Shown here: one piece after another, positions 51,514 to 60,249 of the stretch
How the letters are laid out: every line of letters starts with the position of its first letter
Numbering within the stretch: position 1 is the stretch's first letter
DNA from: Xanthomonas sp. Leaf131
GTDB taxonomy: Bacteria; Pseudomonadota; Gammaproteobacteria; Xanthomonadales; Xanthomonadaceae
Reading direction: 5' to 3'
NCBI RefSeq assembly: GCF_001423495.1
Contig: NZ_LMOG01000005.1
Location: 379 to 64,378 of the forward strand
DNA length: 64,000 nucleotides
Notes under the pieces: model-generated
What the model was told of the DNA's origin: nothing
What the model saw: only the letters and a program-made list of their open reading frames with translations
Databases searched by the model: none
Translations under genes and position numbers: made by a program

Positions 51514-52548
51514 CTAGGGTTGGCGGCGGCCATCCAGCACCAACGCGTCATCCAGCTCCGGCCCACCACCCCGATTGGCGCTCCCTGCAACCAGATAGAG
51601 ATCGCCGTCGATCGTTGCAGCCTGTGTGCCATGACGCCCTTGCGGCAACGCAGCCAGTGTTTTCCAGGTGGCGGTGGCCGGGTCGTAAGCCTCGACCTCC
51701 TCGTGCGCCTTGACCTGACGCGTGCTCTCGCCGCCCATTACCAGCAGCTGGCCATCGCGTGCGATGGCGGCGGTACCTGCGCGTGGGGTCGGTAACGCAG
51801 CCGGGGCGACAGTCCAGGTGCCGCGTTCGATGTCGTAGATATCGACCTCGCTGATTGTCTGTGCCAGGGTGTTGCCACTTTCATGCGCCGAGCGTCGTCC
51901 ACCGGCCGCATACACCTTGCCATCGATCACCACCGCGTGGAAATGGTCGCGCGCACGTGGAGCATCGGCCAGTTGCGTCCACTGCTGCGTTTTCGTATCG
52001 AACGCATCCAGCCATGGCACATAGCCACTCATGTGGCCGCGTGTGTTGCCGCCGACCAGGTACAGCACGCCGTTATGCTCCACCGTTCCGGCAGCACCGC
52101 GGCGGCGATCCTTGGGGATCTCCGCGCCCACCTGCCAGCGATCGGTGGCAGGGTCGTAGATCAGCAGGTGGGTCAGCGCGGCTTCTTCCGGATAGTTGCC
52201 GGTCAGGCCGCCGACGAAGTAGAGTTTTCCGGACGACACCACCGCCTGTGCGTGGCTCACTGCCAGCGGCGGCGTAGCACCTTTGGACCAGCGACGCGTG
52301 TTGGTATCGAAGATGTCCAAGGGCCGATCATCGCGCCCACCGATCAGGTACAGACGGTCGCCGATGGCAACCAGGCTGTTCTCGTGGCGCGCATGCGGTT
52401 TGCCTTCGCCAGAGACGCTCTTCCACTGCGCAGCAGCTTGCGCCGCCGGCACTGCAGGCGCATGCACTGCAGTCTGGGCAAGCGCCGGCACGCATGCGGA
52501 TGCAAGCAACAAAACAGCCACACGGAATGGGTTCGCTGACGGTGCCAT
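51514..52548 (-). CDS. Kelch-repeat exported protein
   Basis: This 344-aa protein has a signal peptide (VAVLLLASACVPALAQ, cleavage about residue 25). It has about six kelch motifs, for example ENSLVAIGDRLYLIGGRDD, HAQAVVSSGKLYFVGGLTG and FHAVVIDGKVYAAGGR, forming a beta-propeller. No copper-ligand set of galactose oxidase or sialate-mutarotase residues can be assigned. It lies 266 bases downstream of the lactate permease on the same strand, likely as a separate unit. Role unknown; probably periplasmic ligand or glycan binding. Confidence 0.88.
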   Translation of the reverse strand: MAPSANPFRVAVLLLASACVPALAQTAVHAPAVPAAQAAAQWKSVSGEGKPHARHENSLVAIGDRLYLIGGRDDRPLDIFDTNTRRWSKGATPPLAVSHAQAVVSSGKLYFVGGLTGNYPEEAALTHLLIYDPATDRWQVGAEIPKDRRRGAAGTVEHNGVLYLVGGNTRGHMSGYVPWLDAFDTKTQQWTQLADAPRARDHFHAVVIDGKVYAAGGRRSAHESGNTLAQTISEVDIYDIERGTWTVAPAALPTPRAGTAAIARDGQLLVMGGESTRQVKAHEEVEAYDPATATWKTLAALPQGRHGTQAATIDGDLYLVAGSANRGGGPELDDALVLDGRRQP

Positions 52549-52814
52549 GGGAGATCGCTCTCTGAGTGCGAAGTGCAGTGAGTGTAGCGGTATCGCGATG
52601 AGGCAGCCTGCGAAGCCGTGCCGGACTTCTCAAGCAAAAAATGCTGTGCGCACGCCATGGCGGGCTCAACAAATACGCGTGCCTGATCGCTCGGCGATGG
52701 CATCGGCACGCAGAGCACGGGGTGCGCTTGAAGCAACCCACATGTCTCGCTGAAAAGGAGCGTGCTGGTGCCTTCGAAACATCAATGCAGCCAGCCGGCA
52801 CGCAGCGACTGCGT

Positions 52815-54437
52815 TCACTGCAACACCATCGATAACAGCCACGTGCACAGGCACACATAGGCGAGCAAGCCCAGGCTCGCCGCCAACGTCGTGCGCATGA
52901 TCGCCGACTCCTGACCGACCAGCTTCACCGCCGCTGCAGCAATGGCGATCGACTGCGGTGAGACCAGTTTGGCCATTACGCCACCGGCGGTATTGGCGGC
53001 CACCAGCAAGGGTGCAGACACGCCGATCTGTGCCGCCGTCACCGCCTGCAGATGGGCAAACAAGGTGTTGCTGTTGACCACCGAGCCGGTGATGAACACG
53101 CCCATCCAGCCGATCACCGGCGACAACAGCGGGAAGACGCCACCGGCCTGCGCCAGCGCCAGCCCGATGCTGGACGAGGCACCGGAATAATTGGTGACGT
53201 AAGCCACCGCCATCACAAGCGAAACGGTGGCCAACGGCTTCCACATCTCGCGCGCGGACTGCGCCAGCTCGCCCGCCGCCGAGCGCAGGTTCAAGCGCGG
53301 CGAGAGCAGCACAGTGAGCATCGCCGCGATCAGAATTGCGGTACCGGAGGCATTGAGCCAACCAACACTCCACACCGCAGGCAACGTGCGCACGCTGGCG
53401 ACCAATGGCGGCACTTCCTGCACGCGTTGATCGAGCAGGCCGATGGGCAGATGCAACACCGTGACTGCAAGCGCACCGTCCGCGGCAAACAGCGCCTTAA
53501 ACGCCGGCAGGCTCCACACCAGGATCGCACCGGTGAGGATGTAGAACGGCGACCACGCCCGCAGCACCTGCGTGAGCGACCAGCGTTGCGCCGAGCAGGG
53601 CGGTGCCTGCGCTTCGCGGTAGATGCGCTTGGGCCGCCAGAACCGCATGAAGAGCGCCAGCCCGCCCATGCCGGCCAGCGGGCCGAGGATGTCGACCAGC
53701 TCCGGCCCGAGGAAGTACAAGGTCAGCGTCTGCACGCCACTGAACACCACGCCGACAAACAGCAGCACCGGCCAGGTTTCGCGCACGCCACGCCAGCCAT
53801 CGAGCAGACATACCAGCCCCGTCGGCACCAACAGCGCACAGACCTGCACCAGCGCGATCAGCATCAGCGACATCTCATCCAGGCCCACGCCGCCCTGCTG
53901 CGCGCCGACCAGCACCGGGATGCCGATGGCACCGTAAGCCCCCGCCGCACCGTTGGCCAGCAGGCACAACATCGCTGCCTTGAGCGGGCGAAAACCCAGC
54001 TCCACCAGCAACGCCGCGCAGATGGCGATCGGGACGCCAAAGCCGGCAGCGCCTTCCAGAAATCCACCGAAGCAGAACGCGATCAGCAACACCTGGATAC
54101 GCTGGTCTTCGGACACCGTAGCGATGCTGCCGCGGATCACCTCGAACTTGCCGCTACGGATCGCCAGCTTGTACAGCCATACCGCCATCAGCACGATAAA
54201 GCCGATCGGAAAGAGGCCATTGGCAATCCCCAGCAGCGCGGCGCCCACGATGCTTGCCATCGGCATGCCGAACACCAGCGACGACACCGCGACCGAGACC
54301 AGTACCGCCAACGCTGCGGCGGTGAGTCCCTTGAGCCGCAGCACCGTCAGCGCCAGCAGGAAGAACAGCACCGGCAGCGCAGCGAGTAATGCCGACAGAT
54401 TGGCGTTATCCAGCGGGTCGTAGAGTTGTTGCCACAT
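52815..54437 (-). CDS. lldP: Lactate permease (LctP/LldP family)
   Basis: This 540-aa inner-membrane protein has about 13 helices. Family motifs are FCFGGFLEGAAGFGVPIAI, CLLANGAAGAYGAIGIPVLV, NYSGASSSIGLALAQAG and GSVVNSNTLFAHLQ with VMAKLVSPQSIAIAAAAV. It transports L- or D-lactate with protons. The start at 54437 matches the LctP N-terminus (MWQQLYDPLDNANLSALLAA). The gene lies 37 bases downstream of a D-2-hydroxyacid dehydrogenase gene, forming an operon for lactate metabolism. Confidence 0.95.
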   Translation of the reverse strand: MWQQLYDPLDNANLSALLAALPVLFFLLALTVLRLKGLTAAALAVLVSVAVSSLVFGMPMASIVGAALLGIANGLFPIGFIVLMAVWLYKLAIRSGKFEVIRGSIATVSEDQRIQVLLIAFCFGGFLEGAAGFGVPIAICAALLVELGFRPLKAAMLCLLANGAAGAYGAIGIPVLVGAQQGGVGLDEMSLMLIALVQVCALLVPTGLVCLLDGWRGVRETWPVLLFVGVVFSGVQTLTLYFLGPELVDILGPLAGMGGLALFMRFWRPKRIYREAQAPPCSAQRWSLTQVLRAWSPFYILTGAILVWSLPAFKALFAADGALAVTVLHLPIGLLDQRVQEVPPLVASVRTLPAVWSVGWLNASGTAILIAAMLTVLLSPRLNLRSAAGELAQSAREMWKPLATVSLVMAVAYVTNYSGASSSIGLALAQAGGVFPLLSPVIGWMGVFITGSVVNSNTLFAHLQAVTAAQIGVSAPLLVAANTAGGVMAKLVSPQSIAIAAAAVKLVGQESAIMRTTLAASLGLLAYVCLCTWLLSMVLQ

Positions 54438-54474
54438 GATCGGACCTGCGCGGTAGTGAACGGGAAACGCGGAG

Positions 54475-55479
54475 TCAGGTGCTCGCAACCAGGTTCGGGC
54501 ACGCCGTGCCTGCGGCGAAGTGCGCCAGATTCTGCAGGGTGATGTCGGAGATCTCCTCCAGCGCCTCGGCAGTGAAAAAGCCCTGATGCCCGGTGACCAA
54601 CACATTGGGGAAGGTCATCAAGCGCTGGAACACATCGTCGTCGATGATCTCGCCGGAGCGGTCCTGAAAGAACAGCGCGCTTTCCTGCTCGTACACGTCG
54701 ATGGCGAGGTGGCCGAGTTGGCGCGACTTCAGCGCACGGATCACCGCATCGGTATCCACCAAGCCGCCGCGGGAGGTGTTCACCAGCATCGCGCCCTGCT
54801 TCATCGCTGTCAGCGCGGCATCGTCGATGAGGTGCTGCGTGGCCGGCGTCAGCGGGCAGTGCAGCGTGACGATATCCGCCTGTGCGAACAGCGTATCCAG
54901 TTCGACCCGCTCACCGAGTCCATCGAATCCCGGTGAGCGATAGGGATCGTAGCCGAGCACGCGGCAGCCCATGCCACGAAAGATCCGTGCGGTCGCAAGG
55001 CCGATCTTGCCCAGGCCCACAAGGCCCACCGTCTTGCCGTGCAAGGTACGGCCGAGCAAGCCATTGAGCATGAAGTTGCCCTCGCGCACGCGGTTGTAGG
55101 CGCGGTGCGTCTGCCGGTTGAGCGTCATCACAAGCGCCAGGGTGTGCTCCGCCACTGCTTCGGGCGAGTACGCCGGCACGCGTGCGACAAACAAATTCAG
55201 CGCCTTGGCGGCGGCCAGGTCGATGTTGTTGAAGCCGGCGCAGCGCAGCAGTACCGCGCGGACACCGATCGCGTGCAATGCCTGCAGCACAGGTGCATCC
55301 AGTTGATCGTTGACGAATACGCAGACTGCTTCGCAACCCTGTGCCAATGCTGCAGTCTGCAGATCGAGCGACGCTTCGAAGTAAACGAACTCGACCTTGC
55401 GGTTCTCACCCAGGCGTAGCTTTGCATCGTCAAGGAAGCGTTGGTCGTACGGACGCGTGCTGAAGACAGCCGTTTTCAT
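54475..55479 (-). CDS. ldhA: D-2-hydroxyacid dehydrogenase (fermentative D-lactate dehydrogenase type)
   Basis: This 334-aa NAD enzyme interconverts pyruvate and D-lactate. Motifs are the N-terminal MKTAVFSTRPYDQRFLDDA typical of LdhA, LLRCAGFNNIDL (catalytic Arg region follows at LVNTSRGGLVDT), VGLVGLGKIGLATARIF (GxGxxG) and FPNVLVTGHQGFFTAEALEE (catalytic His, with the upstream Glu in YEQES). Full length for the family. First gene of a two-gene unit with the lactate permease. Confidence 0.94.
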   Translation of the reverse strand: MKTAVFSTRPYDQRFLDDAKLRLGENRKVEFVYFEASLDLQTAALAQGCEAVCVFVNDQLDAPVLQALHAIGVRAVLLRCAGFNNIDLAAAKALNLFVARVPAYSPEAVAEHTLALVMTLNRQTHRAYNRVREGNFMLNGLLGRTLHGKTVGLVGLGKIGLATARIFRGMGCRVLGYDPYRSPGFDGLGERVELDTLFAQADIVTLHCPLTPATQHLIDDAALTAMKQGAMLVNTSRGGLVDTDAVIRALKSRQLGHLAIDVYEQESALFFQDRSGEIIDDDVFQRLMTFPNVLVTGHQGFFTAEALEEISDITLQNLAHFAAGTACPNLVAST

Positions 55480-55712
55480 GCAGGAAACTCCATGGGTGCG
55501 CAACCACGGTAGCTCACCAGCCGCCATGCGTCTTGCACTGCGTTTGGCTGATCGGTGCGAACAGCAAGCGTTCAATCGATGGTGTTGCACTCACCAAGAC
55601 GCTTGGATCTCTGCTGTGCCTTACGCATCAGGCAAGGTACGATTGCGCACGTGCGCGCCAATGCGGCGGTGATCGCGCACATGATGAGTGAGCCGGCGAA
55701 CGGCCGCGTGGA

Positions 55713-55871
55713 TCATCCCGCCGGACGCGTTCGCTTGCTCTCGCCACGGCAGCGGTCGGAACAATACTTCACCTCGTCCCACACGCGCTCCCACTTCTTG
55801 CGCCAACGGAACGGCCGGCCGCAGTGCAGGCAAGGTTTTTCCGGTAGATCGTGTTTCTTGCGCATCGCCAT
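55713..55871 (-). CDS. DUF2256 zinc-ribbon small protein
   Basis: A 52-aa open frame starts MAMRKKHDLPEKPCLHCGRP, continues FRWRKKWERVWDEVKYCSDR and ends CRGESKRTRPAG. The CxxC...CxxxC arrangement with WRKKWERxWDEVKYC is diagnostic of DUF2256, small zinc-binding proteins often linked to photolyase/cryptochrome-type genes elsewhere. No such gene is adjacent here. Codon 3 is a second possible ATG. Found by reading the minus strand directly. Confidence 0.88.
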   Translation of the reverse strand: MAMRKKHDLPEKPCLHCGRPFRWRKKWERVWDEVKYCSDRCRGESKRTRPAG

Positions 55872-56100
55872 GCGGATTCAAACCTGACGCAGGCCAGGTC
55901 GAAGAAAAGGTGTGTCAAGCATGGCACGCGGCGCGAGACAGCGCAGATGCCTGGTGCCGGCTACATGCAGGCGCCAAGCATCCTTTCTTCTCCCAGTCAT
56001 GCCGCCCAATGTTCGACGGCGGCACGGTCTGCTCGTGCAAGGTGCTGCGTTTCCAGGCTCCATCGCCAAGCGCGGACACCATCGATGCTGGGGCAGCAGA

Positions 56101-56505
56101 TCAACCCCGCCCAGTGCGCTTGCGGCCAGGCCGTGCCGCCGGTATTACGCGGGGCACGCGGCTGATCAACAACACGCCACGCCCCACCGTCACCCGCAGC
56201 GCATCGCCGACAGCAAAGCCGCAGTGCTCCAACCAACGCCCGGACAACCGCAGTTTGGGCACCGCGCAACCAACCACATCTTCGGCACGCCGCACGTTGT
56301 AATGCTGGCGGCTCATGGTGACCTGCTCCGGGATACGGAAGTACGGTTTGCGTAAGGGCGGCGTAGGCGCAAGCGATGGATCGATCGATGTCTCATCAGG
56401 ATTACTGGCGAAGACCGGACTCTGCTTTGCCGTCTTGCGTACACCGGAGGAGCGTTTGGCGGGCGGTACAGAGCTTGCTCGGACTGTTGCTTTGGGACCT
56501 GTCAT
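56101..56505 (-). CDS. SymE-like type I toxin-family protein
   Basis: This 134-aa protein starts behind AAGGAG. The first about 80 residues are Pro/Ser/Thr-rich and low in complexity. The C-terminal part VPKLRLSGRWLEHCGFAVGD and ALRVTVGRGVLLISR matches the SymE domain (LRLxGxWLxxxGFxxGxxVxVxVxxGxLxI), an AbrB-like fold. E. coli SymE is an SOS-induced toxin kept off by the antisense RNA SymR. Here an RNA antitoxin is possible, given the structured leader at 56506-56740, but not shown. Non-toxic SymE-like paralogues are common in Xanthomonas. Confidence 0.82.
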   Translation of the reverse strand: MTGPKATVRASSVPPAKRSSGVRKTAKQSPVFASNPDETSIDPSLAPTPPLRKPYFRIPEQVTMSRQHYNVRRAEDVVGCAVPKLRLSGRWLEHCGFAVGDALRVTVGRGVLLISRVPRVIPAARPGRKRTGRG

Positions 56506-56740
56506 ATCGAACTCCTTGTGCGATAGGAAGTCCGTTACCTCGCTGCTAAACGAGGGTGGCGGACGATGCGCGGTTAGCAGACCGGTCACAAGGAACCGGC
56601 AGACCTTGCGGTCTCCGCGCACCACCCGCCGTAAAGCGAGCACGCCTGCCCATGCGACACGTCGGGCAAAAGAAAAGCGCCGACATCGTGCGTTGGGCGC
56701 TGGTACGCCTTGTGATTGCGGGCTGCTAAACCCGGCCGCG
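56506..56740 (-). ncRNA. Highly structured leader of the SymE-like gene
   Basis: Two hairpins with the same 8-nt loop TTTAGCAG (minus strand) occur at 56538-56555 (stem CCTCG/CGAGG) and 56719-56734 (stem CGGG/CCCG). A third has TAGCAG in its loop on the other strand (56571-56584, CGGT/ACCG). GACC-TTGC-GGTC follows at 56602-56613, and further pairings surround them. No open frame with a ribosome site is visible between 56506 and 56878. This may be a cis-regulatory RNA, an antitoxin RNA locus or a REP-like cluster. Confidence 0.4.
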
Positions 56741-56878
56741 GAATGTGCCGCAGCAACGAGATCTTGCTACTCGCCAATGGAGCGAGTCAAGACAGGACGA
56801 CACGGCTTTCAACCGATCTCTCGGATGTGGCGTATCGTTGCGCCCAAAGACGACTTCGTTATCCCATACGAGAAAGCG

Positions 56879-57265
56879 ATGACTTCCAATGCCGCAGCAC
56901 CAGACCGTACGATTCCACTGCTACCAGGCCGCTCAATCGAACGCACGGTCGCCTTCTATCGACGGCTTGGCTTTGTCGGCGACGCGCATCCGCACGATGC
57001 GGGGTACGCGATCCTGACGCGCGGTGACGTCGAACTGCACTTCTTCGCGCACCCGGACCTTGACCCTGCTGCCTGCTATGCGGGGTGTTACATCCGGGTT
57101 GGCGATGTCGATGCGGTCTATGCCGCCATGAGTGGCGCGCAGCTTCCGGTGCACGGCATCCCCAGGCTCGATCCTGTCAGCGACAAGCCATGGGGAATGC
57201 GGGAATTTGCGCTTGTCGATGAGAACGGCAATCTGCTTCGGATCGGGCAGGTGATTGGAGGCTGA
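56879..57265 (+). CDS. Bleomycin-resistance/glyoxalase superfamily protein
   Basis: This 128-aa vicinal-oxygen-chelate fold protein begins IPLLPGRSIERTVAFYRRLG. It continues with AGYAILTRGDVELHFFAHPD and GCYIRVGDVDAVYAAM, and ends WGMREFALVDENGNLLRIGQ. This is the BRP/Ble arrangement, where a dimer sequesters bleomycin-type glycopeptides; many chromosomal copies have other or unknown ligands. The frame is open much further upstream, but ATG 56879 fits the family start. It is divergent from the SymE-like gene. Confidence 0.88.
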   Translation: MTSNAAAPDRTIPLLPGRSIERTVAFYRRLGFVGDAHPHDAGYAILTRGDVELHFFAHPDLDPAACYAGCYIRVGDVDAVYAAMSGAQLPVHGIPRLDPVSDKPWGMREFALVDENGNLLRIGQVIGG

Positions 57266-57309
57266 GCCTTACGTCCACCGATTAGCCTAATTAATTTTTG
57301 TAAGGAGGA

Positions 57310-57347
57310 GTGGAGCTGGCTGCTTAAACTCCTCAACCAGGCTCCAC
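57310..57347. terminator. Hairpin between convergent genes
   Basis: GTGGAGC-TGG pairs with CCAG-GCTCCAC (one bulged base) around a 17-nt loop. Read on the minus strand it is followed by an AT-rich stretch (ACAAAAATTAATT), read on the plus strand it is not. It could end the nuclease gene and the bleomycin-resistance-like gene. Confidence 0.35.
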
Positions 57348-57357
57348 CCTTCCATGA

Positions 57358-58461
57358 TCACGCTTCCTGAGGCAGGTAGGAGGTGACAGTGGCTTTGATC
57401 CTGTCTGCAAAGCTGTAGATGTCGTCGATCGAGCCGAGATCGAGTTGCTCCTCTTCTTTGTCCTGATTGAAAATTCCAAGTCGAAGCTTTTGAAGGTTGT
57501 TGAAGCGCAGTCTGCAGATCGGCTTTCTGTTGTTATCGTCGAGCAGCACGGCGCAATAGCTCTGAGCGTCTCGCATGAAAACACGCTTGCCAGGAATCAC
57601 TTCGCGCACGATGGCTCGAATGATGTGGAAGCCTTCAATTTCTTCCGGAGTAGTGACGATCAGAGGGTCTGCTAGCAAGGGCGGCGTCGCCACGGCGGGT
57701 TGCTCTGCAACAACTGCCGGAGAGTGATCGCTGATTGAGATTGCTTCAGGTGCCATAGCACCTTTGAGCCGTTCATTGATCCGCTCGCTGATCAGTTGGT
57801 CGAAGGCCCGGCGCGTGATCGACGTGAACTGATCGCGGATCGCAGGCGTAAAGCGTCGGTTCCCGACCAGATCCGCAGAAACCAGTTTGACGAATTCTTC
57901 AGTAGGTTGATGCATCCACTCTGTCAGCCGTGTCTGAATAGCACGCGTGTATTTCAGCTCGTTGGCAGTCGTCAGGATCGTGTCCAAATCGAATGCAGAC
58001 TTGGCGAACTTTTTAAGCTCTTCGACGTCGCGGTCCTTGAAGTCCAATACGTTGAACTCGAAGAACGGCTTTTCATCCATCTTGTTCGGCTGTTCCAGGT
58101 CAGTGAAAAACCGGTAGATCAAGCCGTTGGTAAGAACACCGAAGCGCGCCGCAGTGACATGGAAGTAGCGAAACAGCTGCCCGGCATGGTTGATGCTTAG
58201 CTCGGCGCCCGCCTTTTTGCATTCGAAAAGGATGATGGGCTTGCCATCGCGAAGTATCGCGTAGTCGACCTTCTCGCCTTTCTTGGTACCCACATCCGCC
58301 ACGATTTCTGGCGTGACCTCAAGCGGGTCGAAGACGTTGTATCCCAGAATCTGGATCAGCGGCATCACCATCGCATTCTTGGTGGCTTCTTCCGTCTGAA
58401 TCAATGCACGTGTCGTACTAATGCGCGTTGCAAGCACGCGCAGTTGATCGATGAAATCCAT
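57358..58461 (-). CDS. Solitary type I restriction R-subunit N-terminal-like nuclease protein
   Basis: This 367-aa protein has no helicase domain. The N-terminal 170 residues match the HSDR_N domain: ATKNAMVMPLIQILGYNVFD, then the PD-(D/E)xK core KVDYAILRDGKPIILFECKK (Asp, Glu-x-Lys). QLFRYFHVTAARFGVLTNGL follows. The second half (about 230-367) is unrelated to HsdR motors and ends with a beta-rich segment of unknown role. A strong GGAAGGGAG ribosome site precedes the ATG. The gene is less GC-rich than its surroundings. No HsdM or HsdS gene is adjacent, so it is either an orphan nuclease of a defence system or a mobile remnant. Confidence 0.85.
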   Translation of the reverse strand: MDFIDQLRVLATRISTTRALIQTEEATKNAMVMPLIQILGYNVFDPLEVTPEIVADVGTKKGEKVDYAILRDGKPIILFECKKAGAELSINHAGQLFRYFHVTAARFGVLTNGLIYRFFTDLEQPNKMDEKPFFEFNVLDFKDRDVEELKKFAKSAFDLDTILTTANELKYTRAIQTRLTEWMHQPTEEFVKLVSADLVGNRRFTPAIRDQFTSITRRAFDQLISERINERLKGAMAPEAISISDHSPAVVAEQPAVATPPLLADPLIVTTPEEIEGFHIIRAIVREVIPGKRVFMRDAQSYCAVLLDDNNRKPICRLRFNNLQKLRLGIFNQDKEEEQLDLGSIDDIYSFADRIKATVTSYLPQEA

Positions 58462-58675
58462 CCGACTTGCTCCCTTCCCCTATTGAGGCAATTTTTACCA
58501 CAGCAAACGGACTAAGGATGCTGTTCCAGAGATTTTTCTTTTTCGCTGTGGATCAGCTCGTTTAATCAAATTAACGCCTAAACGTCATGGTCGGAACCGC
58601 GTTTGGAAGAGCGCTGTGTTCAATTGTTCAGAGCCACAGTGGCATCCGGGAAAGGGCGAATGACGCGCTGCTTGG

Positions 58676-60139
58676 CTACGTAATCAATAGCGCTCGTTGC
58701 ACATCCGCTGGGCTGCCTGTGTTCAAGGTGTTGTAGGCGGCATGCAGTGTTTCTACAAAGCGCGCATCGCCAGAGAGCGGAGCAAATACGGCATCGAGAG
58801 TGATAAATGCTGCCACGTCGTGGATGGCATCGCCGGTTGCGTTGCGCCCAATCTTGCTCAGCACCTCGCCCAACGGATCGATCAAGGTCACGCCATTACG
58901 TGCCTGCCTGCGCACGAAGTGCAGCCACGCTGCGACCGGCAGGCATAGCCGGTCGATCTGTCGCCCGGCATCCAATGCGTCGCCGATGGTGGTGAGCAAG
59001 CGCACGGGAATCTTCTGCGAGCCATCCCATGCGATCTGGGCGAGCAGGTGGCGGATGGCGGGGTTGCGGAAGCGGGCCAGGATGGCGTCGATGTAGTGCT
59101 GCGGGTCGAAGCCTTGCATCGGTTGCAGGGTGGGGGCGATATCTTCGCGCATCAGGGTTTCGACAAAGGCGGCCAGTTGCGGGTGATGCATGGCGTCTGC
59201 GACGGTCTCCAACTCCAGCAGGCTGCCGAGATAGGCGAGCGCGGAGTGCGTGGCGTTAAGCAAGCGCAGTTTGGCGCGTGCGTAGCCGGCGATATCGTCG
59301 CTGAGAATCACGCCGGCGCGTTCGAAGGCGGGGCGGCCATTGCAGAAGCGGTCTTCGATCACCCATTGGGTGTAACGCTCGCGTTGAATCGGCCAAGCGT
59401 CGTGCAGGCCGGTTTGGGTGTGTACCTGTGTGCGTAGCGCGTCGTTGGTGGCGGGCGTGATGCTGTCGACCATCGAGCGCGGGAAGGTGACGTGTTGGTC
59501 GATCCAGCCAGCAAGCGCGGGATCGTTCTGCAGTGCGAGCAGCAACACCGCGCGGCGTAGCAGGCTGCCGTTGTCGGGCAGGTTGTCGCAGCTGAGGACG
59601 GTGAAGGGCGCGGTGCGTTGCTGCCTGCGCTGCTGCAGGCCGGCGACGAGATAGCCGATGGCGCTGCGCGGTGTGGATGGATGTGCGATGTCGTGCGCGA
59701 TGTCGGGATGGGTGAGGTCGAGGGTGTCGCCTGCGAGGCAATAGCCCTTCTCGGTGATGGTGAGAGTGACCAGGCGCACGTCGGGGTCGGCGAGGCGTGC
59801 GAGCACCGCAGCTTGTTCGTCCGCGGCGCACAACACTTCGCGGATGGCGGCGATGATGCGCAGTTGCGGGTGTTCGTCGAGCAGGGCGAGGGTGTAGAGG
59901 CCGTCTTGGGGGCGTAGGGCGTCGCGCACCGTTGGGCTGTGTAGCGAGACGGCGCAGATGGCCCAGGTGGGGTCGTCGGCGAGCAGGTCGTCGATGTAGA
60001 CGGCCTGGTGGGCGCGGTGGAAGGCGCCTGCGCCGAGGTGGACGATGCCGATGGTGGTGTGTTTTGGGTTGTAGTGGGGAGTGAGGACGGTGGTAGGTAG
60101 GTGGGCGAGTGTTGCGATGGAGAGCGTTGGAATTGGCAT
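58676..60139 (-). CDS. uxuB: Mannitol dehydrogenase-family fructuronate reductase
   Basis: This 487-aa NAD-dependent enzyme reduces D-fructuronate to D-mannonate, the step after UxaC. Rossmann segment TIGIVHLGAGAFHRAHQAVY, TLTITEKGYCL, SCDNLPDNGSLLRRAVLLLA and the catalytic-lysine region GYARAKLRLLNATHSALAYL are all present. I place the start at 60139; codons further upstream run through the 45-bp repeat and are unlikely to be translated. It is the last gene of the GH43-GH3-uxuB operon, with the repeat between it and the GH3 gene. Mannitol-type polyols are an alternative substrate, but the context supports fructuronate. Confidence 0.9.
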   Translation of the reverse strand: MPIPTLSIATLAHLPTTVLTPHYNPKHTTIGIVHLGAGAFHRAHQAVYIDDLLADDPTWAICAVSLHSPTVRDALRPQDGLYTLALLDEHPQLRIIAAIREVLCAADEQAAVLARLADPDVRLVTLTITEKGYCLAGDTLDLTHPDIAHDIAHPSTPRSAIGYLVAGLQQRRQQRTAPFTVLSCDNLPDNGSLLRRAVLLLALQNDPALAGWIDQHVTFPRSMVDSITPATNDALRTQVHTQTGLHDAWPIQRERYTQWVIEDRFCNGRPAFERAGVILSDDIAGYARAKLRLLNATHSALAYLGSLLELETVADAMHHPQLAAFVETLMREDIAPTLQPMQGFDPQHYIDAILARFRNPAIRHLLAQIAWDGSQKIPVRLLTTIGDALDAGRQIDRLCLPVAAWLHFVRRQARNGVTLIDPLGEVLSKIGRNATGDAIHDVAAFITLDAVFAPLSGDARFVETLHAAYNTLNTGSPADVQRALLIT

Positions 60140-60182
60140 GGGTTTTTGTTTGAAATCGTGGGGTGCTGCACGTTCGCTTGGT

Positions 60183-60227
60183 GGCCGTACCCTCACCCCA
60201 ACCCCTCTCCCGACGGGAGAGGGGCTT
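60183..60227. repeat. 45-bp dispersed repeat, copy 2, between GH3 and uxuB
   Basis: This is the exact reverse complement of 29609-29653. Its 10-bp hairpin lies in the 110-base gap between the GH3 stop and the uxuB start, where it could attenuate transcription or stabilise the upstream mRNA. Confidence 0.8.
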
Positions 60228-60249
60228 TGTTCCATGGTTTGGGACGCGA

